From Deltaproteobacteria bacterium (lineage in GTDB: Bacteria; Desulfobacterota; Desulfarculia; Desulfarculales; Desulfarculaceae): a DNA stretch of 64,000 nucleotides. Where the stretch lies: assembly GCA_020444165.1 (NCBI GenBank), contig JAHLLK010000006.1, positions 70,859 to 134,858 on the forward strand. The letters are read 5' to 3'. The notes below the pieces were generated by a model, which saw only the letters and a program-made list of their open reading frames with translations, did not search any database and was not told the DNA's origin. Made by a program: the position numbers and the translations under genes. Shown piece by piece: positions 24,383 to 33,953 of the stretch (within the stretch, counting starts at the first letter, position 1; every line of letters starts with the position of its first letter).

Positions 24383-24639
24383 CCCGGATATTTCAGGAAG
24401 ACCGGGCGTCCGGCTGCGCCAAATGTCCGCCGGCTTCGTCGCGGACCTCGCTCCAACCTCGCCGTGGCCTTGGCTACGCCTCTCGGTTGCTGCTTGTCCG
24501 CCGCCGCGCCGTCCGCCAGCGGGCCATTCCGGTCCAGGGGACCAAACGTCGCCTGATGAACCCGGAAAATTTTAGTTTAAAAACTATTCTAATTCAGCCT
24601 GTTGCAGGAACCACCACCCGGCCCCATGAAATATCCGGG
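24383..24639 (+). mobile_element. MITE-like element, copy 1 (257 bp)
   Basis: Bounded by perfect 13-base terminal inverted repeats CCCGGATATTTCA (24383-24395) and TGAAATATCCGGG (24627-24639); the pairing extends by TAA/TTA outside. The interior matches, in reverse complement, the 257-bp element at 44562-44818. It carries no ORF of note. It fills most of the gap between the flavin-protein gene and the CheW-fusion gene. Confidence 0.85.
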
Positions 24640-24730
24640 TTAGCCAGCCTGCCCAATTCCGTTTGAGAACGCCGTTTCCACGCTGCGGCGCGGGGTGGCG
24701 GGAGCCTTCACATCCCAGGGAGTAGACGTC

Positions 24731-26680
24731 ATGACCCAGGCATCCGAGCTTATCGTTCTGTTGGTGGAAGACTCCGACATCATGCGGAAGATGGAGAAGA
24801 AAATCCTGGGCGACCTGGGCTACACCCAGGTGCTGGAGGCGGCCGACGGCCAAGCCGCGGTAAAGGTGCTGGAGTCCGGTGAGCCGGTGGACCTCATCAT
24901 CTGCGACTGGAACATGCCGGGCATGAACGGCCTGGAGCTTCTCACCTGGGTGCGGGCCAGCGAAAAATGGCCCGGCCTGCCCTTCATCATGGCCACGGCC
25001 CGGGGCGAAAAAAAGGAAGTGGCCCAGGCCGGCGAGGCCGGGGTCAGCGCCATGGTCTCCAAGCCCTTCACCCCGCCGGAGCTGAAGGGCAAGATCGCCG
25101 AGGCCATGGCCGCTCCGGAAACCGGCGCAGCGGTCAAACCGGCCGGCCCGGCGCCCCACGAGCCGGAGCTGACCGCCGACGGCAAGCTCCTGATCCGCGC
25201 GGCCCACATCCAAATCACCGACCACCTGATCCTGGGAGTCTTGAAGCACCTCATCGCCTCCGGCAAGGTGGAGCCCCGGCATTTCGCCCTGGAGACCCGC
25301 TGCATGGGCAGCTGGAACCCGGTGAGCGAGGCCCTGGAATCCGGGCAGGTGGGCGCGGCCCTGGTGCTGGCCCCCATCGCCATGGATCTGTTCGGCTACG
25401 GGGTGCCCATCAACCTGGTGCTGTTGGCCCACAAGAACGGCTCCATCTTCGTGCGGAACCGGCTGGGCACCTTCCGGCACCCGGGCCGGGATTTCTTCCG
25501 GGGCAAGACCTTTTACGTGCCCCACCGCCTGTCTGTGCACCACATGCTGAGCCACATGTACATGAGCCAGGTCGGCCTGAACCCCTCCGAGGAGGGCGGC
25601 GCGGGGGATCGGGTGCGCCTGGAGGTGGTGCCGCCCATCCGCATGCCGGAGTTTTTGGCCGGCAACGCCGACGCCAGCGGCTACATGGTGGCCGAGCCCC
25701 TGGGCACCAAGGCCATCGCGGCCGGCCACGCCCTGGTGCAGTTCCTCTCGGGCGAGGTGTGGCCGGACCATCCCTGCTGCGTGGTGACCGTGCGCCGGGA
25801 GCTGATCGACCAGTATCCCGCCGCGGTGGAGGAGTTCGTGGGCCTGTTGGTGGAGGCGGGCAAGTTCATCGCCCGGGAGCCCGGCACCGCGGCCGAGATC
25901 GGGGTGCAGTTCCTGGACCCGGAGAAGACCCTGGGCCTCACCAAGCCGGTGCTCCGGAACGTGCTCACCGAGCCCTCTGGCATCACCACCACCGACCTCT
26001 TCCCCGTGGTGGCCGACCTGGAGTTGATGCAGAGCTACATGCACCGCACCATGGGAGTGGGCACCCCGGTGGATCTCGGCAAGTTCGTGAACACCAGCTT
26101 TGCGGCCAAGGCCTGCGGCATCAGCTCGCGCGAGGCCTGCTCCTCGGTGGGCGGGGTGGGCGAGATCGAACAGAACCTCCGGCGGCTGAAGGCCGAGGAC
26201 CGGGAAGCCAAGAGCCTGTTGGCCAAGGAAGGCAAGTACCTCACCTTCCTGTTGGGTGAACGGGAGTTCGGCCTGCCCATCCTGAAGATCAAGGAAGTCA
26301 TCGGCATGATGCCCATCCGCAGCCTGCCCCGGCTGCCGGAATACGCCAAGGGGGTGATCAACCTCCGCAACGAGATCATCCCGGTGGTGGATCTCCGCCT
26401 CCGGCTGGGTATGCCCGAGCGCGACTACGACGCGCGCACCTGCATCATCGTGGTGGAAGTGTTCGGCCGGCGGGGCAACCTCAAGACCGGCCTGGTCACC
26501 GACGAGGTGAGCGAGGTCTTGAACGTGGAGTCCGGCGACCTCATGGAGACCCCCACCTTTGGCACCGGGGTGGACACGGACTTCCTCCTGGGCATGGCCA
26601 AAAAGGGCCAGGGGGTCAAGATCCTGTTGGACATCGACCGCTTGTTCCAGGACGACGCGCCCGAGGCCCTGGCCCTCTAA
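24731..26680 (+). CDS. REC - substrate-binding-protein-like - CheW fusion
   Basis: 649 residues. REC domain at about 5-120 (VLLVEDSDIMRKMEKKIL, acceptor Asp in LIICDWNMPGMNG, SKPFTPPE). Residues about 145-455 read as an ABC-transporter periplasmic-binding fold of the NMT1/NrtA type (MGSWNPVSEALESGQVGAAL, VLAPIAMDLFGYGVPINLVL, FVNTSFAAKACG) but without signal peptide, so cytoplasmic. Residues about 485-645 are a CheW domain (YLTFLLGEREFGLPILKIKE, GVINLRNEIIPVVDLRLRLG). The combination suggests a ligand-sensing scaffold for a CheA array. ATG 24731 with GGGAG upstream. No CheA or MCP gene is in the window. Confidence 0.85.
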   Translation: MTQASELIVLLVEDSDIMRKMEKKILGDLGYTQVLEAADGQAAVKVLESGEPVDLIICDWNMPGMNGLELLTWVRASEKWPGLPFIMATARGEKKEVAQAGEAGVSAMVSKPFTPPELKGKIAEAMAAPETGAAVKPAGPAPHEPELTADGKLLIRAAHIQITDHLILGVLKHLIASGKVEPRHFALETRCMGSWNPVSEALESGQVGAALVLAPIAMDLFGYGVPINLVLLAHKNGSIFVRNRLGTFRHPGRDFFRGKTFYVPHRLSVHHMLSHMYMSQVGLNPSEEGGAGDRVRLEVVPPIRMPEFLAGNADASGYMVAEPLGTKAIAAGHALVQFLSGEVWPDHPCCVVTVRRELIDQYPAAVEEFVGLLVEAGKFIAREPGTAAEIGVQFLDPEKTLGLTKPVLRNVLTEPSGITTTDLFPVVADLELMQSYMHRTMGVGTPVDLGKFVNTSFAAKACGISSREACSSVGGVGEIEQNLRRLKAEDREAKSLLAKEGKYLTFLLGEREFGLPILKIKEVIGMMPIRSLPRLPEYAKGVINLRNEIIPVVDLRLRLGMPERDYDARTCIIVVEVFGRRGNLKTGLVTDEVSEVLNVESGDLMETPTFGTGVDTDFLLGMAKKGQGVKILLDIDRLFQDDAPEALAL

Positions 26681-26973
26681 CCGCCGGGCGGGACCGGCGG
26701 ACGGAGCGAGGACGGGGACGGGGCGAGGGCGCCTCGGCCGGCAGCCGGGCCTTTGCCTGGATGTCGCCGTATCCCGCGCCGGGCGGCCCGCGCCGGGCGC
26801 GGGCGCCTTGACCCACCTATCAGCCGGGGATTCCCAGTCCGGACCTGACGCCACCGGCGGAATCGGATACACTAGGACCAAGGACGCGGAGCCAGGCTCC
26901 GCGGCCCTTCGGTCCCGGCGCCCCACCGGGCGGCGGCCGGGGAACGCCTTCCGCCAGCCAGGAGCATGGCGTC

Positions 26974-29322
26974 ATGGATTGCCTCGTGGACAAGTTTCCC
27001 TTCCGTTACACCCTGAGCCTCGAACCTCTGTTCAAGTTCATCGAAAAATCGGAAGCAGAAGGGGTGCGGGGTCACCCGGCCCTGGGAGCCGATTTTCTGG
27101 CCGCCTGCCAGAACACCCCGGCGCTCCGGGGCGACATCGCCGACCCAGCCCAACTGGAGCCCCACCGGGACATGGTGGAGCGGCTGATGAGCCTGGTGTT
27201 CCCGGCCGCCTACTGGTCCAGCGAGGCCTGCGGCGCGGTGGTGCCTTTTGTCCTGACCCCCTTTTTCTACACCAAACCATTCCGCGACCTGTTCATGACC
27301 TCGCAGGGGGAGCTGGCCCCCCGGGCCAACCTGGACAAGCAGACCCTCTCCAAGGGCCGGGCGGTCAAGGCCTACCTGATGATCCTGGAGCGGCTCTACG
27401 GGATGAAGGACAACCTGCCCTTCCCCCTCTTGTACACGGTGCGGGACCCGGACACCGGCCTGGACCGCCATTACCGCCTGCGCCTGGACTTCAGCTTCAT
27501 CGAGATCGCCAGCCGGGGCCCGGTCAAGCCGCTCACCCCGGAAGAGCTGGGCTTCGTGGAGAGCCACCTCACCGAACCCGAAGCCTTGAAGACCCTGTTG
27601 CCGCCGGAAAACTTCGAGATTCGGGGCTTCACCACCCTGCGGGCGGTGGACGTGACCACCACCGAGGTCATCTCCGCCCTGCAGCGCGACCTCATCGACC
27701 ACGAGTCCATCGTGACCCAGGCGGGGTTCCACAGCCTGCAGCAGCACCTCCGCACCCTGTTCAAACGGCCCGACCTCATGGCCGGGCTGGAAGCCCTGCA
27801 CGAGGATCACGTGATCCAGTTCCACCTGGACTGCGGGCCCGAGGGGATCTGCGCCTTGTCGGAAAGCGAGCAGGTCCCCCTGTCCCAACTGGAGGGCTCG
27901 GTTTATCAACGGGTGCTGGACTCCGACGAAATCATCCGGGTGCCCGACGTGCACAACGAGCCGGGGCTGGCGGCCTTTGTGGACCGCTTCGACCGCTCCG
28001 GCTCCAAATCCCTGTTGATCGCGCCGCTGTATTACCAGGGCCGCTGCATCGGCACCCTGCACCTGAAGTCGCCCCGGCCCTGCGACCTGGGCCCCACCGA
28101 CGCCCTGGTGCTGCGCCAGTTGCAGCCCCTGTTCGCCCTGGCCCTCAAGAAGGCGCTGAACGACCTGGAAAGCCAGGTGGATTCGGTCATCAAGGAAAAC
28201 TGCACGGCCATCCACCCTTCGGTGGAGTGGCGTTTCCGCCAGGCGGCGCTCCGGCACCTGAAGGGCCTGCGCCTCTCGCCGGACCAGGAGTTCGAGGAGA
28301 TCGTTTTCCCGGGGGTGTACCACCTCTACGGGGTGTGCGACGTGCGGAGTTCCTCCACCCAGCACAACGAGGCCATCGCCCGGGACTTGGCCCAGCATCT
28401 GGAGTTGGCCCTTCACGTGGTGGACACCGCCCGCCAGACCCGCCAGATGCCCCTGTTGGACGAGTTGGCCGCCCGCATCGGCGACCACACCAAGCGGCTG
28501 TCGGTGGGGCTCGGCACCGGCGACGAGGCCATGATCCTGGGTTTCTTGCGCCGGGAGCTGGAGACGGAGTTCGAGGCCCTGGGGGCCATGTCCCCCCGGG
28601 TGGCCCGGGCCCTCCAGGTCTATGAGCAGGCCATGGACCCCCATCGCAAAACCGTGCACCGCCGCCGCCGCAACTTCGAGGAGAGCCTGGCCGCCCTGAA
28701 CCAGCAGCTCGCCGTGTATCTGGATCGCGAAAACCAGGTGATGCAGGCCATTTACCCTCACTACTTCGAGCGGCACCGCACCGATGGGGTGGATTATCTC
28801 ATCTACCTGGGGGGCTCGTTGGTGGAGGACGGCCGCTTCAGCCGCCTTTACCTGAAGAACCTGCGGCTCTGGCAGTTGGTGGTGGCCTGCGGCATGGCCT
28901 GGCAGGCCGAGCAGCTCAAGCACGAGCTGTCCGCCCCGTTGGAGGTGGCCCAGCTGGTCCTGGTGCACGACACCCCCTTGGCCATCCGCTTCCGCTATGA
29001 TGAGAAGCGCTTCGACGTGGAGACCGGCTACGACCTGCGGCACGAGATCATCAAGGCCCGTCTGGAAAAGGCGGTGACCAAGGAGGGCCAGGACCGCCTG
29101 ACCCAGCCGGGGGCCATCGCCGTGGTGTATTCCCAGCCCGAGGAAGTCCGGGAAAGCCTGCGGCATATCGAGTATTTGCAGAGCCAGGGCTATCTGACCC
29201 GCCAGGTGGACCGCCTGGAGCTGGAGGACCTGCCCGGGGTGCAGGGGCTGAAGGCTTTGCGCGTGGGGGTGAATCTACAGTCCCGGGGCATCGCCGCCCG
29301 CAGCGAGCGCATGGCGGGCTGA
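26974..29322 (+). CDS. Large GAF-domain protein of unknown function
   Basis: 782 residues, no signal peptide. A GAF-like domain sits around residues 260-400 (SLLIAPLYYQGRCIGTLHLK is the typical late strand-helix). The N-terminal 250 and C-terminal 350 residues form an all-helical and mixed region with no domain I can name; related GAF proteins occur in Bacteroidetes and Deltaproteobacteria next to sensory genes. ATG 26974 preceded by AGGAG nine bases upstream. About 290 bases after the REC-binding-protein-CheW gene and on the same strand, so a shared signalling role is possible. Confidence 0.7.
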   Translation: MDCLVDKFPFRYTLSLEPLFKFIEKSEAEGVRGHPALGADFLAACQNTPALRGDIADPAQLEPHRDMVERLMSLVFPAAYWSSEACGAVVPFVLTPFFYTKPFRDLFMTSQGELAPRANLDKQTLSKGRAVKAYLMILERLYGMKDNLPFPLLYTVRDPDTGLDRHYRLRLDFSFIEIASRGPVKPLTPEELGFVESHLTEPEALKTLLPPENFEIRGFTTLRAVDVTTTEVISALQRDLIDHESIVTQAGFHSLQQHLRTLFKRPDLMAGLEALHEDHVIQFHLDCGPEGICALSESEQVPLSQLEGSVYQRVLDSDEIIRVPDVHNEPGLAAFVDRFDRSGSKSLLIAPLYYQGRCIGTLHLKSPRPCDLGPTDALVLRQLQPLFALALKKALNDLESQVDSVIKENCTAIHPSVEWRFRQAALRHLKGLRLSPDQEFEEIVFPGVYHLYGVCDVRSSSTQHNEAIARDLAQHLELALHVVDTARQTRQMPLLDELAARIGDHTKRLSVGLGTGDEAMILGFLRRELETEFEALGAMSPRVARALQVYEQAMDPHRKTVHRRRRNFEESLAALNQQLAVYLDRENQVMQAIYPHYFERHRTDGVDYLIYLGGSLVEDGRFSRLYLKNLRLWQLVVACGMAWQAEQLKHELSAPLEVAQLVLVHDTPLAIRFRYDEKRFDVETGYDLRHEIIKARLEKAVTKEGQDRLTQPGAIAVVYSQPEEVRESLRHIEYLQSQGYLTRQVDRLELEDLPGVQGLKALRVGVNLQSRGIAARSERMAG

Positions 29323-29408
29323 GCCGGGGCGGTTCCCCGCCTCGGCAAAGATGCCGGCCGGCTCCCGGAGGGCCGGGATGGTTGCTCGGGTCAAGGTGAG
29401 CGCGCGGA

Positions 29409-29444
29409 AGCCGGCTGCCCGCACGGCAGCCGGCTCTCGTTTTA
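29409..29444. terminator. Hairpin between convergent genes
   Basis: AGCCGGCTGCC-cgcac-GGCAGCCGGCT followed by CTCGTTTTA on the plus strand. Perfect 11-bp stem with a short T run, just before the end of the convergent GGDEF gene; probably terminates the GAF-protein transcript. Confidence 0.6.
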
Positions 29445-30320
29445 CGAAGCGGGCAGAGCCACCGGCGGGCCCGGCTTCTCCAGGGTCAAGGCCTTGAGTC
29501 CGTTCTTGCCCGACTTCTTCACCTGGTACATCACCCGGTCCGCCGCCTCGATCACCTGATCCACGGTTTGGCCCGGGGCGGTGACCAGCACCAGGCCCAG
29601 GCTGAAGGTCACCGGCCAGCCGGCCGCGGCCATGGCCCGGTCCAGGGCGCCCCGCAGCTTCTCCGCCACCAGCCAGCCGGCCTGGGCCCCGGTCTCCGGC
29701 AAGAGCACCGCGAACTCGTCGCCTCCCAGCCGGGCCAGGAGGTCTTCCCGCCGTAGCGCCGCCTGGCCGGTCTGGGCCAACAGCCGGAGCACTTCGTCGC
29801 CCCGGTGGTGGCCCCACTGGTCGTTGACCGCCTTGAAGTTGTCGCAGTCCAGATAAATGAGGCAAAAAGGCCGGCCGTGGCGGTCCAGGCGCACGGTCTC
29901 CAGCCAGAGCCGGTCGTAGAACACGGTCCGGTTGGCCGCGCCGGTGAGGGCGTCGGCGCGGGCCAGGGCCTTTTCCCGGGCAAAGCTGCGGCGCAGGGCG
30001 TTGGTGACCAGCACCAGCACCAAATAGGTGGTCAGGATGCCGGCGATGTTGAACAGCACCACTCCCAGGGGAGCCGGTGCGCGGCCGGTCAGGCCCATCC
30101 CCAGCCCCAGCATCACGCCGGCGGAGGCTATTGCCAGGAGGGCGCCCCACCAGGCGCCCACGACCCAAGTAAGCATAAGGACTGGGATAATATAGAAGGA
30201 TACCAGGTTGAGTTCATACCCGGTGGCCAGGTCGGCCACAGCCGTCACCAGGAACAGGGACAGACTGACGATCCAGGTCCAACCCTTGTCCAGGTCAAAT
30301 AAACGATCCCGCCAGCTCAT
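29442..30320 (-). CDS. Membrane diguanylate cyclase (GGDEF)
   Basis: 292 residues: four or five membrane helices in the first 110 residues (WIVSLSLFLVTAVADLATG, LVSFYIIPVLMLTWVVGAWW, VVLFNIAGILTTYLVLVLV) and a GGDEF domain with DALTGAANRTVFYDRL, IYLDCDNFKAVNDQWGHHRG and active-site LGGDEFAVLLP. Synthesises c-di-GMP. The start ATG 30320 has AAGGA seven bases upstream; a GTG five codons earlier is also in frame. Confidence 0.9.
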   Translation of the reverse strand: MSWRDRLFDLDKGWTWIVSLSLFLVTAVADLATGYELNLVSFYIIPVLMLTWVVGAWWGALLAIASAGVMLGLGMGLTGRAPAPLGVVLFNIAGILTTYLVLVLVTNALRRSFAREKALARADALTGAANRTVFYDRLWLETVRLDRHGRPFCLIYLDCDNFKAVNDQWGHHRGDEVLRLLAQTGQAALRREDLLARLGGDEFAVLLPETGAQAGWLVAEKLRGALDRAMAAAGWPVTFSLGLVLVTAPGQTVDQVIEAADRVMYQVKKSGKNGLKALTLEKPGPPVALPAS

Positions 30321-30406
30321 GAAGCGGTCCTTCACCAGAGCAGCCTGCCCTCCCCCACGTTCACCGCGGCCAGCCTTTTCCCCGGAGGGTCGGGGAAGCT
30401 TTTTTC

Positions 30407-30412
30407 ATTATA
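30407..30412 (-). promoter_or_regulatory. Candidate -10 element of the GGDEF gene
   Basis: Perfect TATAAT on the minus strand about 90 bases before the GGDEF start, followed by a leader with the small hairpin TTCCCCG/CGGGGAA. No good -35 box 17 bases upstream, so only moderately supported. Confidence 0.4.
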
Positions 30413-30620
30413 CAATAAGCTGGCCTAGTTAGGTACTTTACTCACATTTTTCCCCCGGCCCCCGGTTTCCGGCGGGCTAATCCGCCCGCGGCCGGTTTTA
30501 TGTCATACTGAAGTACACCCCGGGTTTCCGCCTTCCCGCTTGCCCACCCAGCATCCCCGGGGTCAATACGCCCCGGGGGACCCGCGCCGCCCGGGCGCGG
30601 CAACCCTCTGGCGAGGCGAT

Positions 30621-31766
30621 ATGCGAATCTTCCGCTACCTCATTTGGGCCGTCCTGGTCCTGGCGGCCCTTGGCGGGGGCGTCTGCGCCCTGGGGCGGGA
30701 GCTGGGTGTGCAGCCCACCCTGCCCTCCCTGCCGGGGCAGGACCCTCTCCCCTTGGACCGGCTCCGCCTGCCTCCCGGTTATGCCATCGGCGTCCTGGCC
30801 CGGGTGCCGGGGGCGCGTTCCCTGTGCCTCAGCCCGCGGGGCACCCTGTTCGTGGGCACCCGGGGGGACCAAGTCTATGCCCTGGCCGATGCCGGGGCCG
30901 GCCGCCCCGGCCGGCTTTACACCGTGGCTTCGGGGCTCCGGGAGCCCAACGGCGTGGCCTTCCGGGACGGCGACCTGTACGTGGCCGCGGTGGACCGGGT
31001 GCTCCGCTACTCCGGGGTGGAAGACCGCCTGGACCATCCCCCCTCCCCGGAGGTGGTGGAGGACGGACTGCCCGGGGACAGCCGCCACGGCTGGCGTTAC
31101 GCGGCTTTTGGCCCGGACGGGCTGTTGTACATCGGGGTGGGAGCGCCCTGCAACGCGTGTGCACGGCCCGACCCCTTTGCCACCATCGTGCGCCTCAAAC
31201 CCGGCGGGGGATATGAGGTGTTCGCCCGGGGCATCCGCAACACCGTGGGCCTGGCCTGGCGGCCCTCCACCGGGGTGCTGTGGTTCACCAACAACGGCCG
31301 CGACTGGCTGGGCAACGACCAGCCTCCGGACAGCCTGCACCGCGCGCCCGGGGCCGGACTGGACTTCGGCTTCCCGGCCTGCCACGCGGGGGTGCCCGAC
31401 CCCGACCTGAACCACGGCCAAGATTGCGCCCAGTACGCCCCGACGGCCTGGGAGTTCCCGGCTCACGTGGCGCCCTTGGGCCTGCGGTTTTACACGGGGC
31501 GGATGTTCCCGGCCCAGTTGCGGGGGGCCATCCTGGTGGCGGAGCACGGTTCCTGGAACCGCACCCCGCCGGTGGGCTACCAGGTCCGCCTGCTCAGACT
31601 GACTGGGGACAAGGTGGTGAGTTCCGAGCCGTTCATCAGCGGGTGGCTCACGGGGACCACCGCTTGGGGACGGCCAGTGGATGTGGAGGTGGACCAGACC
31701 GGGGCGTTATTGATCAGCGATGACCGGGCCGGGGTCATCTACCGGGTGACCTATCAGGCGCCTTAG
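30621..31766 (+). CDS. Sorbosone/glucose dehydrogenase-like beta-propeller protein (PQQ-type)
   Basis: 381 residues. N-terminal hydrophobic anchor or signal (FRYLIWAVLVLAALGGGVCA), then a six-bladed propeller like GdhB/YliI: GYAIGVLARVPGARSLCLSP, GLREPNGVAFRDGDLYVA, LYIGVGAPCNACARP, EVFARGIRNTVGLAW, ELFTNN-like LWFTNNGRDWLGND, AILVAEHGSWNRTPPVGYQV and WGRPVDVEVDQTGALLISDD. Members are periplasmic and some use PQQ to oxidise sugars; no pqq biosynthesis genes are seen here, so cofactor and substrate are uncertain. ATG 30621 with GCGAGGCGAT upstream. Confidence 0.85.
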   Translation: MRIFRYLIWAVLVLAALGGGVCALGRELGVQPTLPSLPGQDPLPLDRLRLPPGYAIGVLARVPGARSLCLSPRGTLFVGTRGDQVYALADAGAGRPGRLYTVASGLREPNGVAFRDGDLYVAAVDRVLRYSGVEDRLDHPPSPEVVEDGLPGDSRHGWRYAAFGPDGLLYIGVGAPCNACARPDPFATIVRLKPGGGYEVFARGIRNTVGLAWRPSTGVLWFTNNGRDWLGNDQPPDSLHRAPGAGLDFGFPACHAGVPDPDLNHGQDCAQYAPTAWEFPAHVAPLGLRFYTGRMFPAQLRGAILVAEHGSWNRTPPVGYQVRLLRLTGDKVVSSEPFISGWLTGTTAWGRPVDVEVDQTGALLISDDRAGVIYRVTYQAP

Positions 31767-31790
31767 GGGTGTTGCCGGCGTCAGTTCGGC

Positions 31791-33728
31791 TCAATCCCGG
31801 GCCAGGAGAGCCTCCACCGCGGCCAAGAGCTCCTGGCTTCGGAAAGGCTTGGCCAAGAAACCAGCCGCTCCTGCCGCCCGCACCTGCCGCTCCGTGGCCG
31901 GGGAGGCGTAGCCGCTGACCACCAGCACCTTGACCCCGGGGTCCCCGGCCAACAGCTCCTCCAGGCAGCGGCGCCCGCCCAGGCCGGGCATGCCCAGATC
32001 CAGGAGCACCAGATCGAAGCCCGGCCCCGGCCGCTGGTAGAAGTTCAGGGCCTCTTCGCCGCTGGCCGCCAGGCAGAGCTGGTATCCGGCCTGCTGGAGC
32101 ACCCGCCGCAAAAGCTCCCGCACCGGCGGCTCGTCCTCCGCCACCAGGAGCCTGGCCCGGCTTGCCCACCCGGGCCGCCGCCCGGCCGCCAGCTCCGGCA
32201 AGGGTTCCGAACCCGCGGAAGCCGAGGCCAGGGGCAAATGGATGGTGAAGGTCGCCCCCCCGCCCAGCCGGCTCTCACAAGCGATGTGCCCCCCCGAGGC
32301 CCGGATCATGCCCTGGGCCACGCTGAGCCCCAGGCCGGTGCCCGAGCCCACTTCCTTGGTGGTGAAGAACGGATCGAAGATCCGGGCCACCGTCTTGTCG
32401 TCCATGCCCTGACCGTTGTCCTGCACCCGGATCTCGGCGAACTCGCCGGCGAATTTCTGGCCGCAGGTGGGGCAGGCCCGGGGGCTCAAATAGACGTTCC
32501 GGGCCTGGATGGCCAACCGGCCGCCGTGAGGCATGGCGTCCACCGCGTTGCCGGCCAAGTTCACCAGGATCTGGTCCAGGCTGCCCACCAGGTTCACCGC
32601 GGCCAAGTCCGGGGCCACCTCGGTGGCGATAGCCACCTCCGGGGGCAGGATCTGGGCCAGCATTTGGCGGGTGCGCCGGATTTCCCGGGGGAGGTCCACC
32701 AACTTCGCCCGGGAGTCGCTCCGCTGGCTGAAGGTCAGAAGCTGGCGGATCAGGTCGCGGGCCCGGCAGGAGGCGTCCAGCACCCGCGACAGGTAGTCGT
32801 GCACCCTTGGCCGGTCGACCAACAGCTCCCGGGCCAGGTCGGTATAGCCCACGATGGCGGCCAAAAGGTTGTTGAACTCATGGGCGATGCCGCCGGCCAG
32901 GGTGCCCACCGCTCGCATCTTCTGGGCCTGGCGCAGGTCCACCTCCAGGCGCGCCCGCTCTTCCTGCACAGCCTTCTGCGCCGTGATGTCCACGTTGGTG
33001 CCCAAATAGCCGGTGATGCGGCCGTCCCCGTCCCGGAGGGCCACCGCCGTGCCGGCCACCCAGGTGACCCGGCCCTGGGGGGTCTGGAAGCGGTACTCCA
33101 GGGACCAGGGGATCTGGTCCTGGGCGTGGACTTTCCAGGCCTCGTGAACTCGTTCCCGGTCTTCGGGGTGCAGGCCCCGGGCCCAGCCCTCGCCCTGGGC
33201 CTCCTCCGGGGTAAGCCCGGCGTATTCACACCATTTCTGGTTGACAAACAGGCAGTTGCCCGCGGCGTCGGTCTCGTAGATGGCCACGGGGGCCGCTTCG
33301 GTCAGGATGCGCAGCCGCGCCTCTTCTTGGCGCTGCCGCTCCTGGGCTTGTTTTTGGGCGGTGATGTCCCGGAATGAGACGACCACCCCGCGGGGCCGGG
33401 CCTCGCCGTGGTGCACCAGGGGCGTGCTGCTGATGGCCAGCCAGGTGACTCCGCCGTCGGGACGCAACAGGCCGCGGACCTGGTCGGCCAGGGGCCGTCC
33501 CATGGCCAGGGCCAGCATGGAGGGATGCTCCTCCTCCGGGCAGGGGGAGCCGTCCTCGTGGATAAGCTGACAGGGATGCGGCGGGGCGGGAGGGCTCCGG
33601 AATTGCTCCGCGGTGAAGCCGCAGAGGTGCTCCGCGGCCTGGTTCCAAAGCTGCAAAGTCCCGTCCGCGGCCTGAAACATCACCCCTTCGGTCAGGCCCG
33701 CGACGATATCCCCCCAATAGTCTTCCAT
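31791..33728 (-). CDS. Hybrid PAS-PAS sensor histidine kinase with C-terminal receiver
   Basis: 645 residues, no membrane helix. Two PAS domains (about 5-115 and 130-245; the second ends [13 protein letters not shown]), histidine kinase dimerisation domain with [20 protein letters not shown] (phospho-His), HATPase with [12 protein letters not shown] (N box), VQDNGQGM and [14 protein letters not shown] (G boxes), then a REC domain ([30 protein letters not shown]). A CPTCGQ insertion lies between the N box and G1 box. ATG 33728 chosen (GAGAG upstream). Runs convergently with the propeller gene. No cognate response regulator adjoins. Confidence 0.92.
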   Translation of the reverse strand: MEDYWGDIVAGLTEGVMFQAADGTLQLWNQAAEHLCGFTAEQFRSPPAPPHPCQLIHEDGSPCPEEEHPSMLALAMGRPLADQVRGLLRPDGGVTWLAISSTPLVHHGEARPRGVVVSFRDITAQKQAQERQRQEEARLRILTEAAPVAIYETDAAGNCLFVNQKWCEYAGLTPEEAQGEGWARGLHPEDRERVHEAWKVHAQDQIPWSLEYRFQTPQGRVTWVAGTAVALRDGDGRITGYLGTNVDITAQKAVQEERARLEVDLRQAQKMRAVGTLAGGIAHEFNNLLAAIVGYTDLARELLVDRPRVHDYLSRVLDASCRARDLIRQLLTFSQRSDSRAKLVDLPREIRRTRQMLAQILPPEVAIATEVAPDLAAVNLVGSLDQILVNLAGNAVDAMPHGGRLAIQARNVYLSPRACPTCGQKFAGEFAEIRVQDNGQGMDDKTVARIFDPFFTTKEVGSGTGLGLSVAQGMIRASGGHIACESRLGGGATFTIHLPLASASAGSEPLPELAAGRRPGWASRARLLVAEDEPPVRELLRRVLQQAGYQLCLAASGEEALNFYQRPGPGFDLVLLDLGMPGLGGRRCLEELLAGDPGVKVLVVSGYASPATERQVRAAGAAGFLAKPFRSQELLAAVEALLARD

Positions 33729-33953
33729 GGCTACGCTCTCGTGACCCAGAGAACCGGGGTCTCCAGCCCCAGCCACGCCGGCCGACGTGAAATTGTATCA
33801 GCCGGCTCGAACATGGTTCACATTGGAAAACTGTAGCACCACGGGGGGAGGTTTGGTGAATTTTGTGTCCATCAGGGGCGGCGCACCCGCTTTCCGCTCG
33901 CCATCCGAGCCGGGGAGCGCCCGGCCCGGTTCGCCCCGGCCCCCGGGCGGCCC

